Shown here in pieces: positions 46,954 to 57,053 of a DNA stretch of 64,000 nt. Each line of letters starts with the position of its first letter. Positions within the stretch are counted from its first letter, which is position 1. The notes beneath the pieces were generated by a model, which was not told the origin of the DNA, did no database searches, and saw only the letters and a list, made by a program, of their open reading frames with translations. The position numbers were made by a program, and so were the translations under genes. Source of the DNA: Massilia agri (GTDB lineage: Bacteria > Pseudomonadota > Gammaproteobacteria > Burkholderiales > Burkholderiaceae_D); NCBI RefSeq assembly GCF_024753255.1, contig NZ_JANUHA010000006.1, forward strand, positions 62,001 to 126,000. Direction: 5' to 3'.

Positions 46954-48999
46954 TCAGAGCTTGAGGTTGAGCGAGAGATAGGCGGCGCGGCCCGGTCCCG
47001 ACGAGAAGCTGGGCTGGGCTTGTCCCGCCGGCCAGAAGAAGTTGTCGTACCAGGCGTACTCGTATTGGCGGTCGGCGAGATTCTTGAGCTGGAAATCGAT
47101 GCTGGTGCGCTTCGACAGCTGGTAGCGCACATTCGCGTCGAACAGGACGAAGCCGCCGTACTTGCCGGCCGTGTTCGGGCTGTCGATGTAGTAGTCGCCC
47201 TGGGCCCGGCCCTGGAGGCCGAAGCGCCAGGCATCGCCCGCGCGGTATTCGAGTCCGGCATTGCTGATGTGGCGCGGGGTCGAGAACACTTCCTTGCCGG
47301 CGAGCGAAGCCCCGTCGGCGGCGAAGGCGCGCGTGACCTCGGCCTTCTGCAGCGAATGCGAGACCCACAGCTCGAGGTTGTCGCCGATGTGGCCCGACAG
47401 CTGGAAGTCCACGCCCTCGCGCCGGGTTTCGCCCAGGCCCACGGTGGTGCCGGTGGCCGGCATGTTCGCCACTTCATCCGTCGCATCCTGGCGCCACACC
47501 GCCAGGCGCAGGTCGGTCTTTTGCGCCGGCTTGAACTTCACGCCCAATTCCTTGCCGGTGTTGATGGACGGCGCGAAACGGGCCTGGCCTGGCGTCAGGT
47601 AGGCGGGGGCGCCGGAGCCGGTGAGCATCTGGAACGTTCGGCCCCAGTTGGCGTAGACGTTCAGGTTCTCCATCGGCGTGTACACCATGCTCAGCTTGGG
47701 CTGGCGGATCGTGCCGTAGTCCTGCAGCGGGGCGCGCTGGCCGGTCGCGCGGAACAGGTTCTCGCCCGAGAAGCGGTCCACGCGCAGGCCCGGCACCAGC
47801 TTGAACTTGTCGCCCAGGCGGACAATGGCCTGCAGGTAGGCGCCGACGTTGTTGAAACTGTAGCGCTCGTCGTTCTGGGTCTGGGCCGGCGTCGAATAAT
47901 CGGTCGGCAGGGCATAGGTGAAGCGGTAGCGCTGGTAGCCGTTGCGCTGGCGTTCGGTGCTGGCGCCGCCATCCAGCGTGATGCGGTCGTTCAGGCGCCA
48001 GGTGAGGGTAGAGATGAAACCCGTCTGCTCCTCGTCCCAGATGCGGCGCTGGCGCGGGGCGGTGCCGGCCGGGTTGCTGGTGAAGGTGACGCGGCGGTCG
48101 TCCTCGTAGCTGTTGAAGTAGAGCTTGTTGCTCCAGAAAGCATCCGGGGTGATCTGCCAGTCGAGGTGGGCGCCGGCGTGGTGCATCTCGCGCTCGCTGC
48201 GGTCGTTGGCGTTTTTCAGGGGCGACTGGCGGCGGTCGGCGCGCAGCTCGCTTGCGGTCAGGAAGCCCGGCTCGCCGGCGTCGTGCCGGTAGGTGCGCAG
48301 CACCAGGCCGCCACGCAGCTTGTTGTCCGCGGAACTCAGGAACCACTTGCCGCCCAGCGAATATTTATCCGAGCCGCTGCCGCGGTACTCGTCGGAGTCC
48401 TGTTTCGCGAGGAAGTAGTTCTGGGCGAAGCCCTTCGATTCGCGCCCCAGCGCCAGCTGCACTTCGCGGGTGTCGAAGCTGCCCAGGGTGAAACGGGCGT
48501 CGGTGTAGTTGCCGCCCTGGCGGGTGCCGAAGTTGATGTTGCCGCCGATATTGTGCAGGCCATAGCGCGGGTCGTTCGTGCCGCGCACGACCTCGATGTA
48601 GTCGACTTCGAGCGGGAAGATCATGTCGATGAAGCGCTGGTTGCCGCTGTTGACGTTGCTCGGCACGCCGTCGATCAGCACCTTGATGCCGTTGATATAG
48701 CCTTCGCCGTTGAAGGCGCGGAAGGTCGCCTTGCCGGACTCGGCGCCCATGCGGGTCTCGGTCAGCTGGATGCCGGGCAGCTGGCCGATCAGCTCCCAGC
48801 TGTTCATCACGTTCTCGTCCTCGACCTTGTCCGCGCCCAGCACGTCGACCGAGGTCAGCACGCGATTGCTCGCCAGCGGCCCGCCGGCACGCTGGGCGCT
48901 GACGCGCACCTCGCCCATGACGATCACCGGATCGTCGGCCCAGGCGGCCTGTGCCGGCAGGAGGGTGGCGAGGAGGGCGGGGAGGAGCTTGCGTTTCAT
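46954..48999 (-). CDS. TonB-dependent receptor, probable iron-complex transporter
   Basis: The 681-residue outer-membrane protein has a signal peptide (MKRKLLPALLATLLPAQAAWA), a TonB-box-like region, a plug domain (GQLPGIQLTETRMGAESGKA, IDGVPSN, YIEVVRGTNDPRYG) and a barrel ending in AAYLSLNLKL with a terminal hydrophobic residue. Two Fur-like elements lie in its upstream region, so it is likely iron-repressed and imports a ferric siderophore or related complex. The exact ligand cannot be told. Confidence 0.93.
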   Translation of the reverse strand: MKRKLLPALLATLLPAQAAWADDPVIVMGEVRVSAQRAGGPLASNRVLTSVDVLGADKVEDENVMNSWELIGQLPGIQLTETRMGAESGKATFRAFNGEGYINGIKVLIDGVPSNVNSGNQRFIDMIFPLEVDYIEVVRGTNDPRYGLHNIGGNINFGTRQGGNYTDARFTLGSFDTREVQLALGRESKGFAQNYFLAKQDSDEYRGSGSDKYSLGGKWFLSSADNKLRGGLVLRTYRHDAGEPGFLTASELRADRRQSPLKNANDRSEREMHHAGAHLDWQITPDAFWSNKLYFNSYEDDRRVTFTSNPAGTAPRQRRIWDEEQTGFISTLTWRLNDRITLDGGASTERQRNGYQRYRFTYALPTDYSTPAQTQNDERYSFNNVGAYLQAIVRLGDKFKLVPGLRVDRFSGENLFRATGQRAPLQDYGTIRQPKLSMVYTPMENLNVYANWGRTFQMLTGSGAPAYLTPGQARFAPSINTGKELGVKFKPAQKTDLRLAVWRQDATDEVANMPATGTTVGLGETRREGVDFQLSGHIGDNLELWVSHSLQKAEVTRAFAADGASLAGKEVFSTPRHISNAGLEYRAGDAWRFGLQGRAQGDYYIDSPNTAGKYGGFVLFDANVRYQLSKRTSIDFQLKNLADRQYEYAWYDNFFWPAGQAQPSFSSGPGRAAYLSLNLKL

Positions 49000-49053
49000 T
49001 TCTTGGAGAACCTTATTTGTTGGTGCAAGGGCGGCAGGGGCCGGCTGTGCATT

Positions 49054-49104
49054 AATGATATGGCATTATCATTTAGATGACAACGATAATGATAAGTTGT
49101 TCTC
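49054..49104. promoter_or_regulatory. Fur-box region between a TonB receptor and a DUF1624 gene
   Basis: AATGATA-N6-TATCATT (49054-49073) is a perfect inverted repeat made of Fur hexamer-like units. A second element, GATAATGATAAGTTGTTCTC (49085-49104), matches the first eleven bases of the Fur consensus and then diverges. Both lie in the 156-bp divergent region and could control both genes. Confidence 0.65.
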
Positions 49105-49155
49105 AATTAATGCCGAAAGAGGTATGCTTCGGCTTTTGCTTCTTTCGCCTCACGC

Positions 49156-50292
49156 ATGCACGCACCATCGCTTCTTCCCGCGCGCCAGCGCATCCCCGGC
49201 ATCGACGCCCTGCGCGGCCTCGTCATGGTCTTCATGCTGGTCGACCATGTACGCGAAACCTTCCTGCTGCACCTGCAGGTCGGCGACCCGATGGATGTCG
49301 CCACCACCCCGCCCGCGCTGTTCGCCTCGCGTCTCCTGGCCCACCTGTGCGCGCCGGTCTTCGTCTTCCTGACCGGCCTGTCGGCCTTCCTCTACGCCGC
49401 ACGCCAGGGACAGGGCGGCGCCGCGTCCTTCCTCGCCAAACGCGGCCTCTTCCTGGTTGCGCTGGAACTCACCGTGATCAACTTCGCCTGGACCGGCGCC
49501 TTTCCGCCGCAGCTCATCTACCTGCAGGTGATCTGGGCGATCGGCCTGTCAATGCTGGCCCTGGCCTGCCTGGTGCGCCTGCCGCGCGCGGCCCTGGTGG
49601 CGATCGGGCTGGCGATCGTGGCCGGCCACAACCTCTTCGATGGGCTGCACTTCGCCCCCGGCCATCCGCTGCACGGCCTCTGGGCGGTGCTGCACGACCG
49701 CGGCTGGCTGGACATCACGGATTCCCTGCGCGTGCGCACCTCCTACCCGGTGCTGCCCTGGATCGGCATCATCTGCCTGGGCTATGCCTGCGGCCCCTGG
49801 TTCGGCGCCGGCTTCCCTGCGGCCGCGCGCCGGCGCCGCCTGCTGGCCTGGGCGGCCGGCCTGCTCGGCGGCTTCGCCATGCTGCGCGGCCTGAACGTCT
49901 ACGGCGACCGTCCCTGGGTGGCCGGCGCGACCGCGCAGGAGACCGTGATGAGCTTCTTCAACGTGACGAAATACCCGCCTTCGCTGCTGTTCACGGCCCT
50001 GACGCTCGCAATCGGCCTGCTCCTGCTGGCGCTGCTGGAGCGCCGCCACGGCCTGCTTGCCGGGAAACTGTCGGTGCTCGGTTCGGCGCCGATGTTCTTC
50101 TACATCCTGCACCTCTACGCGCTGCAGCTGCTCCACGCCGCCATGTCGGCAACCGGCATGGCGCGCTTCGAGGCGGTATGGCCGGTCTGGGCGCTGGCGC
50201 TGCTCTTGAGCGCCGCCCTGTTCCCTGCGGTGCAGGCCTTCGCCACGCTCAAGGCGCGGCGGCGCGATCTTGCCTGGCTCAAGTACCTCTGA
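49156..50292 (+). CDS. DUF1624 membrane protein, heparan-alpha-glucosaminide acetyltransferase-like
   Basis: The 378-residue protein has about ten membrane segments. The N-terminus has IDALRGLVMVFMLVDHVRE, typical of the DUF1624/acyltransferase-3 superfamily in which a conserved His in a membrane helix carries acyl transfer. PPQLIYLQVIWAIGLSML and TKYPPSLLFTALTLAIGLL are other family blocks. The acceptor is unknown. It shares its upstream region, with Fur-like sites, with a TonB receptor. Confidence 0.88.
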   Translation: MHAPSLLPARQRIPGIDALRGLVMVFMLVDHVRETFLLHLQVGDPMDVATTPPALFASRLLAHLCAPVFVFLTGLSAFLYAARQGQGGAASFLAKRGLFLVALELTVINFAWTGAFPPQLIYLQVIWAIGLSMLALACLVRLPRAALVAIGLAIVAGHNLFDGLHFAPGHPLHGLWAVLHDRGWLDITDSLRVRTSYPVLPWIGIICLGYACGPWFGAGFPAAARRRRLLAWAAGLLGGFAMLRGLNVYGDRPWVAGATAQETVMSFFNVTKYPPSLLFTALTLAIGLLLLALLERRHGLLAGKLSVLGSAPMFFYILHLYALQLLHAAMSATGMARFEAVWPVWALALLLSAALFPAVQAFATLKARRRDLAWLKYL

Positions 50293-50399
50293 TCGTGCCG
50301 TGCCTGTGACCATTCGTGAGAATCGGCCAGTAACCACCCGATATACTGCTGAGCACGAGCGCCACGTATGCATGGCGCAGGTGCGCATCAGGAGAAGGT

Positions 50400-51476
50400 A
50401 TGGAACAGCAGTTGCAGCACGAGGACGCGATCGTCCTGGAGAAGACCGCGCCGGCGTCCGGCGATGAAGCGCCGGCCCTGCCGCTCGCCGGGCCGTGGCG
50501 GCGCTGGTTTGCCCGCCTGTTCGACCTGTGGTGGGAGGTCGTGCTGATCGGCTTCCTCGGCGGCTTCGTGTTCGGCCAGGTGTCCGCCGACCTCCTGCGC
50601 TGGCTGGAGTCGCCCATCGGTGGAAAGCTGTTCGGCCTGGCTTGCGTGCCGCTGGCCCTGCTGTTCGATGCCGGCCTGATGGCAGCGCTGGGCAACACGC
50701 CCGGCAAGGCCCTGCTCGGGATGCGGGTCGGTCTGGTCGACGGCCGCACGCCGGGCTTCTTCCAGCTATGCAGGCGCAACCTGGGCGTGTGGGTCGCCGG
50801 CTTCGGTCTCGGCCTGCCCCTGATCAACCTGCTCACCATGGCGCGCCAGTACCGCAAGCTCAGGGAGGGCGAGCAGGCCAGCTATGACGAGGACAGCTTC
50901 CGGGTGCGGGCGCGGCCGATCGGCTGGATCAGGCGGGCGGGCTTCTTCGCCGCCTTCCTCGTGCTGTTCGCCGCGATGGTCGCCCTCGAGCACTGGGACC
51001 GCGAGGATACGCGCAAGACCGCCGCCCGCAACGCCGGGCCTTCCTTCCAGTGGACTAACCCGGGAACCGGGCGCACCGTCAGCGTCGCACCGCAGTGGGG
51101 CTACCAGCAGACCGAGGCGGACGACGGCACGGTGCTGCACCAGTTCACGCAGTACAGCGAGCATGCGGTGGTGATCCTCTCGAGCGAGGATGCGGGCGAC
51201 ATGAGCCTGCCGGAATATGCGCGCGCCTGGACCGATACGGTCTCGGACAGCTTCAAGGTGCCGGCCGGGAGCTTCGGCACATTCCGCGGCATGCCGTCCT
51301 GGACCGCGTCCGGCAAGCGCCGCGACGACGCAACCCGCATCCAGGTCCGCCTGGTGCTGATGGACGGGCAGGTCTGGCGGGTGATGGCGATCCAGTCGCC
51401 CCCCGTGGACTACACCGCCGACCTGGTCGACGTCCTCGCCGGCCGCCTGTGGGACACCGTGCTCACGGTCCCCTGA
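50400..51476 (+). CDS. RDD-family membrane protein
   Basis: The 358-residue protein has an RDD domain at about 30-170: RRWFARLFDLWWEVVLIGF carries the Arg and Asp signature residues, and GNTPGKALLGMRV follows. One more membrane helix lies at about 180-200 and a soluble C-terminal domain of about 150 residues follows (FQWTNPGTGRTVSVAPQW), which should face the periplasm or cytosol. Some RDD proteins transport ions, but the role here is unknown. The ribosome binding site is AGGAGAAGG. Its stop overlaps nothing but abuts the convergent SPFH gene. Confidence 0.86.
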   Translation: MEQQLQHEDAIVLEKTAPASGDEAPALPLAGPWRRWFARLFDLWWEVVLIGFLGGFVFGQVSADLLRWLESPIGGKLFGLACVPLALLFDAGLMAALGNTPGKALLGMRVGLVDGRTPGFFQLCRRNLGVWVAGFGLGLPLINLLTMARQYRKLREGEQASYDEDSFRVRARPIGWIRRAGFFAAFLVLFAAMVALEHWDREDTRKTAARNAGPSFQWTNPGTGRTVSVAPQWGYQQTEADDGTVLHQFTQYSEHAVVILSSEDAGDMSLPEYARAWTDTVSDSFKVPAGSFGTFRGMPSWTASGKRRDDATRIQVRLVLMDGQVWRVMAIQSPPVDYTADLVDVLAGRLWDTVLTVP

Positions 51477-52247
51477 TCAGGCCCCATCCTTGCGCGGCGG
51501 GAGCGTGAGGCCCGCCAGCACGTCCATCGGCAGCGGGAACACGATGGTCGAGGACTTGTCGCCGGCGATGCTGCCGAGGGTCTGCAGGGTGCGCAGCTGC
51601 ATGGCGCCGGGCTGCCGGGCCAGCACGAAAGCGGCCTGCTGCAGCTTTTCGGAAGCCTGCAGCTCGCCCTCCGCGTGGATCACCTTGGCGCGGCGCTCGC
51701 GTTCGGCCTCGGCCTGCCGGGCGATCGCGCGGATCATGGATTCGTCGAGGTCGACGTGCTTGATCTCGACGTTCGCCACCTTGATGCCCCAGGCGTCGGT
51801 CTGGGCGTCCAGGACCTGCTGGATGTCGAGGTTGAGGCGCTCGCGCTCGGCCAGCATCTCGTCCAGTTCGTGCTTGCCGAGCACGGAACGCAGGGTGGTC
51901 TGGGCCAGCTGGCTGGTCGCTTCCAGGAAGTTCGCCACCTGGATGATGGCGCGCTCCGGGTCGACCACGCGGAAGTAGATCACGGCATTGACCTTCACCG
52001 ACACGTTGTCCCGCGAGATCACGTCCTGGGTCGGCACGTCGAGCACCACGGTGCGCAGGTCGACCCGCACCATCTGCTGCAGCACCGGGATGATGATCAC
52101 CAGGCCCGGCCCCTTCACGCCCCAGAAGCGCCCCAGCTGGAACACCACGCCGCGCTCGTATTCGCGCAGGATGCGGATCGCCGATACGAGCAGGGCCAGC
52201 AGCAGGAAGAGCAGGGCCCCCAAACCGAGGCCGAGTCCGGGAATCAT
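51477..52247 (-). CDS. Slipin/stomatin-like SPFH protein
   Basis: The 256-residue protein has one N-terminal membrane segment and the SPFH domain starting [21 protein letters not shown], followed by VQTQ-type [15 protein letters not shown] and a coiled region ([20 protein letters not shown]). Such proteins oligomerise on the inner membrane in functional microdomains. Its start overlaps the end of the NfeD-type protease gene by four bases; slipin and NfeD proteins form a well-known operon pair in which the protease cleaves the slipin C-terminus. Confidence 0.94.
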   Translation of the reverse strand: MIPGLGLGLGALLFLLLALLVSAIRILREYERGVVFQLGRFWGVKGPGLVIIIPVLQQMVRVDLRTVVLDVPTQDVISRDNVSVKVNAVIYFRVVDPERAIIQVANFLEATSQLAQTTLRSVLGKHELDEMLAERERLNLDIQQVLDAQTDAWGIKVANVEIKHVDLDESMIRAIARQAEAERERRAKVIHAEGELQASEKLQQAAFVLARQPGAMQLRTLQTLGSIAGDKSSTIVFPLPMDVLAGLTLPPRKDGA

Positions 52248-53608
52248 GGGCTGTCCTTTCCATTCGCGGGCACCACTTCCAGGGTCAGGCCGCTGCGCCC
52301 GACCACCCGCACCGTCTGTTCGGGGCGCAGCACGGCGCTGCTGACGGCGCGCCATAGTTCTCCCTCGACCCGCACCCAGGCTTCGTGCCCGCGCAGCTGG
52401 CCGACGCGCTCCACGGTGGCAAGAAGCCCGACCAGGCCGGCCGCGCCGCTGGTCACGGGACGGCGGCGCGTCCGCAGCGCGAGGCGGGCGGTGGCGAACA
52501 GCAGCAGGGCGCTGGCGACGGCGAGCGGGACGAGCAGGCCCAGCGGAATGCCGTAGCCGGGCAGTTCGGTATCGATCAGCATGAGGGCGCCGGCGATGAA
52601 GGCCGCGATGCCGCCCAGGCCGAGGATGCCGAAGCTGGGCAGGAAGGCTTCCATCCCCATGAACACGAGGCCGAGGGCGATCAGGGCCAGGCCCGCGTAG
52701 TTCACAGGCAGCAGCTGCAGGGCGTAGAGTCCCAGCAGCAGGCAGATCCCGCCGATCACGCCCGGGGCCACGGCGCCCGGGTTCATGAACTCGAACACCA
52801 AGCCATAGATCCCGATGGTCATCAGGAGCAGGGCCACGCTGGGATTGGTGAGCGCGGCCAAAGCGTCGGTGCGCCAGTCGGGGACGAATTCGACGACATG
52901 CGCGCCCCGGGTCGCCAGAATGCGTTCCTGCCCCAGCACCGCCACCTTGCGGCCGTCCAGCTGTTCGAGCAGGCTCGCCACGTCCGGCGCGACGAGGTCG
53001 GCTACCCGCAGGCGCAGCGCTTCGTCGGCGCTGATGCTGAGCGACTCGCGCACGGCCCGCTCGGCCCAGTCGGCGTTGCGGCCGCGCAGCTGGGCCAGGC
53101 TGCGCAGGTAGGCGGCGGCGTCGTTGAGCGCCTTGCTGCGCATGGCGGACGCGCTGTCCTGGCCGTCGCCGCCGGGCGCCTTCCTGCCGGCCTCCTGGGG
53201 CGGGGACAGGCCGATCTCGACCGGCGTGGCCGCGCCCACATTCGTGCCCGGCGCCATGGCGGCGACGTGGCTCGCGTAGAGCAGGTAGGTGCCGGCGCTG
53301 GCGGCGCGCGCCCCGCTGGGCGCGACCCAGGCCACGACGGGAATTCTTGACGCCAGGATGGCCTTGATCACGGCGCGCATCGAGGTGTCGAGGCCGCCCG
53401 GCGTGTCCATCCGCAGGATCAGGAGCTGGTCGCCGCGCGCGGTGGAGGCGGCGATGCTGCGCACCACGTGGTCGGCGGTGGCCGGGCCGAGGGCGCCGTC
53501 GATGGTAAGCAGGCCGACGGCGGGCGCGCCGCGCGCAGGCAGGGGCTGGAACAGCGCCAGCAGGAGCAGGAGCGCCGCCGACACCGGCGCGAAGGCTTGG
53601 CGCAGCAC
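52244..53608 (-). CDS. NfeD-family membrane serine protease
   Basis: The 454-residue protein has a signal peptide, a ClpP-like protease domain ([19 protein letters not shown]; the nucleophile Ser in [16 protein letters not shown]), four or five membrane segments at about 255-380, and a C-terminal OB-fold NfeD domain ([21 protein letters not shown]). This is the full-length form, like the archaeal slipin-specific protease. It overlaps the slipin gene it should act on. Confidence 0.93.
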   Translation of the reverse strand: MLRQAFAPVSAALLLLLALFQPLPARGAPAVGLLTIDGALGPATADHVVRSIAASTARGDQLLILRMDTPGGLDTSMRAVIKAILASRIPVVAWVAPSGARAASAGTYLLYASHVAAMAPGTNVGAATPVEIGLSPPQEAGRKAPGGDGQDSASAMRSKALNDAAAYLRSLAQLRGRNADWAERAVRESLSISADEALRLRVADLVAPDVASLLEQLDGRKVAVLGQERILATRGAHVVEFVPDWRTDALAALTNPSVALLLMTIGIYGLVFEFMNPGAVAPGVIGGICLLLGLYALQLLPVNYAGLALIALGLVFMGMEAFLPSFGILGLGGIAAFIAGALMLIDTELPGYGIPLGLLVPLAVASALLLFATARLALRTRRRPVTSGAAGLVGLLATVERVGQLRGHEAWVRVEGELWRAVSSAVLRPEQTVRVVGRSGLTLEVVPANGKDSP

Positions 53609-53686
53609 GGGCTTGTCCAGGAAGAGGGCAGCGAAGGAAGACCATCGATTGCCCGTTTGGACAGCGCCCCGGGCGCCGTGTTCCCG

Positions 53687-54655
53687 CTAGCGCAGTTGTT
53701 CGTGCAAGCCCTCGAGCATCGCGATGCGCTTGCGCGTGGACCACGCGCGCCAGGCGTTCGGCGCCACCTGTGGGTACTTGACCTTGCCGAAGGCGATCCA
53801 GGCGTCGCGGTAGGCCAGCCAGGCGCGCTGGGTCCGCTGGATGCCCTCGAAGCGAATGGTGCCGAAGCGCGGCTCCGGCAGGGCCTTCAGTTGCCGGTAG
53901 ACGGCATTGAGCCGCGCGTCCAGACGGGCGAACTCGGCATCACTGTCGCGCGGTAGTGCTCCCTTCTCGAAGGCGGCGACCGCAAGCCGGAAGTCCTCGC
54001 GCTGGCGGGCCTCTTCCTCGATCGTGAAGGCGGCGCGCGCCGTGCCGCTCAGGTCGACCTCTTCCACGCTGCGCAGGTCGAAGAAAGCGCTCGCGCGGTT
54101 CTCCAGGCTGGAGAAGGCCTGCTTTTCCCGGGCGCTCCAGGGCGAAGTCAAGTTCGCGAAACCGGCGCCGCGTTTCTGCTCCTTGAGCTGGTTCGCGACC
54201 GAGGCGCACCAGCCGCCCATATAGCCGCTGGTGGCGTCGTCGCAGACGTCGATCGGCCCTTTGCTCCTGCCCGCTTCCATCTCGGCCAGGTGTTCCAGCC
54301 GGCCCGCGACTTCCGCCGGCGCGCCGCCCGCTTCGCAGGCCGCCTTGCGTGCGAGGGTGAAGTCGCGCGCCACGCCCTGGCCGTTCGCATAGAGCATCAT
54401 CAGGACGCCGCGGTCCTCGCGGAAAGGCTGGTCGTTGCCCGAAGCAGCGAGGGCGCACTGCCTGGCGAGCGCATGATCGACGGGCATGCCGATCCCGTAG
54501 TACAGCTTGACTGCGGAGCAGCCGGCCAGCCCGCCCGGTTCGGCAGCCGGATAGACCGTCTTGCCCAATGCCTGGCACTGGGCTTCGTAGGAGGGCGCGG
54601 CGAGGGCGCCGCCGCACAGGGAGAACAGCAGGAAGGCGAGGGATGCGCGTGTCAT
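53687..54655 (-). CDS. Exported protein with LprI-like (DUF1311) C-terminal domain
   Basis: The 322-residue protein has a signal peptide ([19 protein letters not shown]). The middle part contains [20 protein letters not shown], a Sel1-like repeat, and the C-terminal part has [15 protein letters not shown] and [15 protein letters not shown], the DUF1311 pattern of LprI-type lysozyme inhibitors. Function is inferred only at family level. It lies 9 bp downstream of the methyltransferase on the same strand. Confidence 0.82.
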   Translation of the reverse strand: MTRASLAFLLFSLCGGALAAPSYEAQCQALGKTVYPAAEPGGLAGCSAVKLYYGIGMPVDHALARQCALAASGNDQPFREDRGVLMMLYANGQGVARDFTLARKAACEAGGAPAEVAGRLEHLAEMEAGRSKGPIDVCDDATSGYMGGWCASVANQLKEQKRGAGFANLTSPWSAREKQAFSSLENRASAFFDLRSVEEVDLSGTARAAFTIEEEARQREDFRLAVAAFEKGALPRDSDAEFARLDARLNAVYRQLKALPEPRFGTIRFEGIQRTQRAWLAYRDAWIAFGKVKYPQVAPNAWRAWSTRKRIAMLEGLHEQLR

Positions 54656-54664
54656 GCCCGCATT

Positions 54665-55612
54665 CTAGCGCCGGATCGCATGCAGCCATACCGCCGCGAT
54701 CCGCTCCACGTCCTCGTAGCCAGGCTCGCCCAGCTGGCCGCCGAAGATGTCCGGATCGAGCTCGTCGTAGCTCCACTGGTCGCACAGGGCGTCCAGCTTC
54801 GGCTTGATCGCGTCGAGGAACTGGTCATGGGCGCCGGTGATCGCCACGCCCGTGTACAGCATCAGGCTGCCGCCGCGGCGCAGGCGCGCCAGGCTTTCCT
54901 CGACGATGCGCACCGACAGCTCGGCGCCGTGCATGCCGCCGCCGTGGCGGTAGGGCAGTTCGCTTGGATCGAGCACATAGGGCGGGTTCGAGACCACCAG
55001 GTCGAAGTCGCCTTCCACGCCGTCGAACAGGTCGCTGCGGGCGGCCGTGAAGTTGTCCAGGCCCGCCAGGCGCGCGTTCACGATGCTCAGGGCCAGGGCG
55101 CGGGTATTGATGTCGGCCCCCACCACCTCGGCGTGCGGGAAAGCCTTCGCGATGGCGAGCGCACCCGCGCCCCCGCCGCAGCCGATGTCGATCGCCCGCG
55201 AGGGGCCCGAGCCCAGCCAGGGAAAGGCGCGCGCCATGGTGCCCACGAAGCGGTAGGTGTCGGGGCCGAAGAACACCGAGTCATCGTCGTCCGTGGGGTA
55301 GGCCGAGTGGAACACCAGCAGTTCATCGTGATAGACGGGCAGGGTCGAGGCGCGCAGCGCAGAGCGCCACAGCTGGCCGTCGCGCTCCAGGATGCGGGCT
55401 TCACGCATCAGGTCCAGCAGCTCCGGCGCCACGTCGCTTTCCGCGAAGGGCCGGCTCCAGCCGAAGATGCCGCGCAGGTCGGCGGCGCGCTCGTTTCCCG
55501 GCCGGCGGTTGATGCGGCGATGGGTCGATGGGGTCACCGTCATGCAGCGGTAACCGTGTTCGCGTAGATAATGGCCGAGCGCGAGCAGGGCGGTGGCGTG
55601 GGAAGTCGTCAT
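54665..55612 (-). CDS. Class I SAM-dependent methyltransferase with NPPY motif
   Basis: The 315-residue protein has the SAM-binding motif IDIGCGGGAGALAIAKAFP and the NPPY motif in DLVVSNPPYVLDPSE, which marks enzymes that methylate exocyclic or side-chain amines in nucleic acids or proteins (PrmC/RsmC-like). The N-terminal 130 residues are a separate domain with no recognised signature. It is not the standard PrmC by its N-terminal part. The target is unknown. Confidence 0.87.
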   Translation of the reverse strand: MTTSHATALLALGHYLREHGYRCMTVTPSTHRRINRRPGNERAADLRGIFGWSRPFAESDVAPELLDLMREARILERDGQLWRSALRASTLPVYHDELLVFHSAYPTDDDDSVFFGPDTYRFVGTMARAFPWLGSGPSRAIDIGCGGGAGALAIAKAFPHAEVVGADINTRALALSIVNARLAGLDNFTAARSDLFDGVEGDFDLVVSNPPYVLDPSELPYRHGGGMHGAELSVRIVEESLARLRRGGSLMLYTGVAITGAHDQFLDAIKPKLDALCDQWSYDELDPDIFGGQLGEPGYEDVERIAAVWLHAIRR

Positions 55613-55785
55613 GCTGCTAGGGTCGCACGCAGCGCCCCCGCTCACTGTGCGCCAGCGAACCATGGATGTGCAGCTTGGTAGCTGGAAATTTCCGGCGCTA
55701 TGTGAATATTCGAACATACCGAAGACCGGGGCACGACCATACTGGCTTCGACAGCAGTCCATATAAAACAAGGGGGGAGAGCACC

Positions 55786-55971
55786 ATGTCGAACACGGAC
55801 GGCGGGAATGGCGCATCTGGGCGCATCGCCCGCGAACTCGAGCGCGAACGGCAGGAGCGCGCATTGCACGACGAGGCGCGCGCCCACCTGGACGCGCAGG
55901 ACGAATTCCGCACCAAGGATGCGCGCGAGCGCATGGACATCACGACGCTGAAGCGTCCGCCCGGACGCTGA
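55786..55971 (+). CDS. Small charged protein of 61 residues, unknown function
   Basis: The frame begins MSNTDGGNGASGRIARELER and is mostly charged (Glu, Arg, Asp), likely one long helix at residues 12-48. AGGGGGGAGAG precedes the ATG. It lies 25 bp before the zinc peptidase gene and may be co-transcribed with it. I recognise no family; its high charge suggests a soluble or binding protein. Confidence 0.65.
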   Translation: MSNTDGGNGASGRIARELERERQERALHDEARAHLDAQDEFRTKDARERMDITTLKRPPGR

Positions 55972-55996
55972 GGAGCACGAAGGAGGAGGGCAGGCC

Positions 55997-56875
55997 ATGA
56001 AATGGGAAGGCGATCGACAGAGCGACAACGTGGAAGACCGCCGCGGCGGTGGCGGCGGCTTCGGAGGATTCGGTGGACGCACGGTCGGCATCGGCACCCT
56101 GGTCATCGCCCTGGTCGGCGGCGCCATCTTCGGCGTCGATCCCGGCACCATCCTGGCCCTGCTGGGCGGAGGCGGCGGGCCGGTTCCGGTGCAACAGGCG
56201 CCCGGTGGTGGCTCCCAACGCGCACCCGCGAACGACCGCGAAACCCAGTTCGTGCGCACCACACTGGCCTATACCGAGGACGCCTGGTCGCAGATCTTCG
56301 CCAGCCAGGGCGCGCAATACCGGCCGGCGCGCCTGGTGCTGTTCGAGAACGCCACCAATACCGGTTGCGGCACGGGCCGCAGCGCCACCGGTCCCTTCTA
56401 TTGCCCGGCCGACAGCACCGTCTACATCGACCTGGGCTTCTTCCGCCTGATGCAGCAGCGCTTCAACGTCGCCGGCGAATTCGCCCAGGCCTACGTCATC
56501 GCCCACGAAGTCGGCCACCACGTGCAGAACCTGCTCGGCGTGTCCGACCAGGTGCACAACGCCCGGCAGCGCACCTCCGAGCGCGAAGGCAATGCCCTGT
56601 CGGTGCGCCTGGAACTGCAGGCCGACTGCTTCGCCGGCGTCTGGGCCAACCGCACCAACCAGCGCGAGCAGATCCTGGAAGCGGGCGACGTGGAAACCGC
56701 GCTGGCCGCGGCGACCGCGATCGGCGACGACGCCCTGCAGCGCCAGTCCCAGGGCACGGTGGTGCCGGACTCCTTCACCCACGGCAGCTCGGCCCAGCGG
56801 GTGCGCTGGTTCACCCGCGGCCTGGAGAGCGGCCAGGTCGAGCAGTGCAATACCTTCGAGGCGCGCCAACTGTAG
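55997..56875 (+). CDS. Neutral zinc metallopeptidase (YpfJ/DUF-type)
   Basis: The 292-residue protein matches the YpfJ family: a glycine-rich N-terminal part (MKWEGDRQSDNVEDRRGGGG), one membrane segment (about 29-47), then TEDAWSQIFASQGAQYRPAR and the zinc motif HEVGHHVQNLLG, with a later Glu/Asp in QADCFAGVWA. Its natural substrate is unknown. The single helix anchors it with the catalytic part outside the cytosol. Confidence 0.93.
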   Translation: MKWEGDRQSDNVEDRRGGGGGFGGFGGRTVGIGTLVIALVGGAIFGVDPGTILALLGGGGGPVPVQQAPGGGSQRAPANDRETQFVRTTLAYTEDAWSQIFASQGAQYRPARLVLFENATNTGCGTGRSATGPFYCPADSTVYIDLGFFRLMQQRFNVAGEFAQAYVIAHEVGHHVQNLLGVSDQVHNARQRTSEREGNALSVRLELQADCFAGVWANRTNQREQILEAGDVETALAAATAIGDDALQRQSQGTVVPDSFTHGSSAQRVRWFTRGLESGQVEQCNTFEARQL

Positions 56876-56997
56876 GCGCTGTTGTAGGACTGGGCGCCGC
56901 AGGGGCTCCACATCGGGGAAAACCCGGTAAAAAGGCCCCGTACGTTTCCGTGCGCGTATCGCCTTCCATGGTTTTTTGACATAACGTTTCCACGTCA

Positions 56998-57020
56998 GCC
57001 CGCCTTTCATGGCGGGCGCC
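56998..57020 (+). terminator. Probable terminator hairpin before the alcohol dehydrogenase gene
   Basis: GCCCGCC (56998-57004) and GGCGGGC (57011-57017) pair around TTTCAT, followed by GCCCTTTG. The T-tract is short. It lies 122 bp after the metallopeptidase stop and 33 bp before the next start, so it could instead be a leader hairpin of the dehydrogenase. Confidence 0.45.
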
Positions 57021-57053
57021 CTTTGTATAACGTTGTGAAACCGAGGAGGAGCT

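Noticed and set aside
43788..46964. A 1058-codon open frame on the plus strand opposite phaC and the stress proteins
   Set aside because: It is a high-GC mirror of three genes with intact catalytic motifs on the other strand; the translation is a repetitive Gly/His/Arg/Val pattern.
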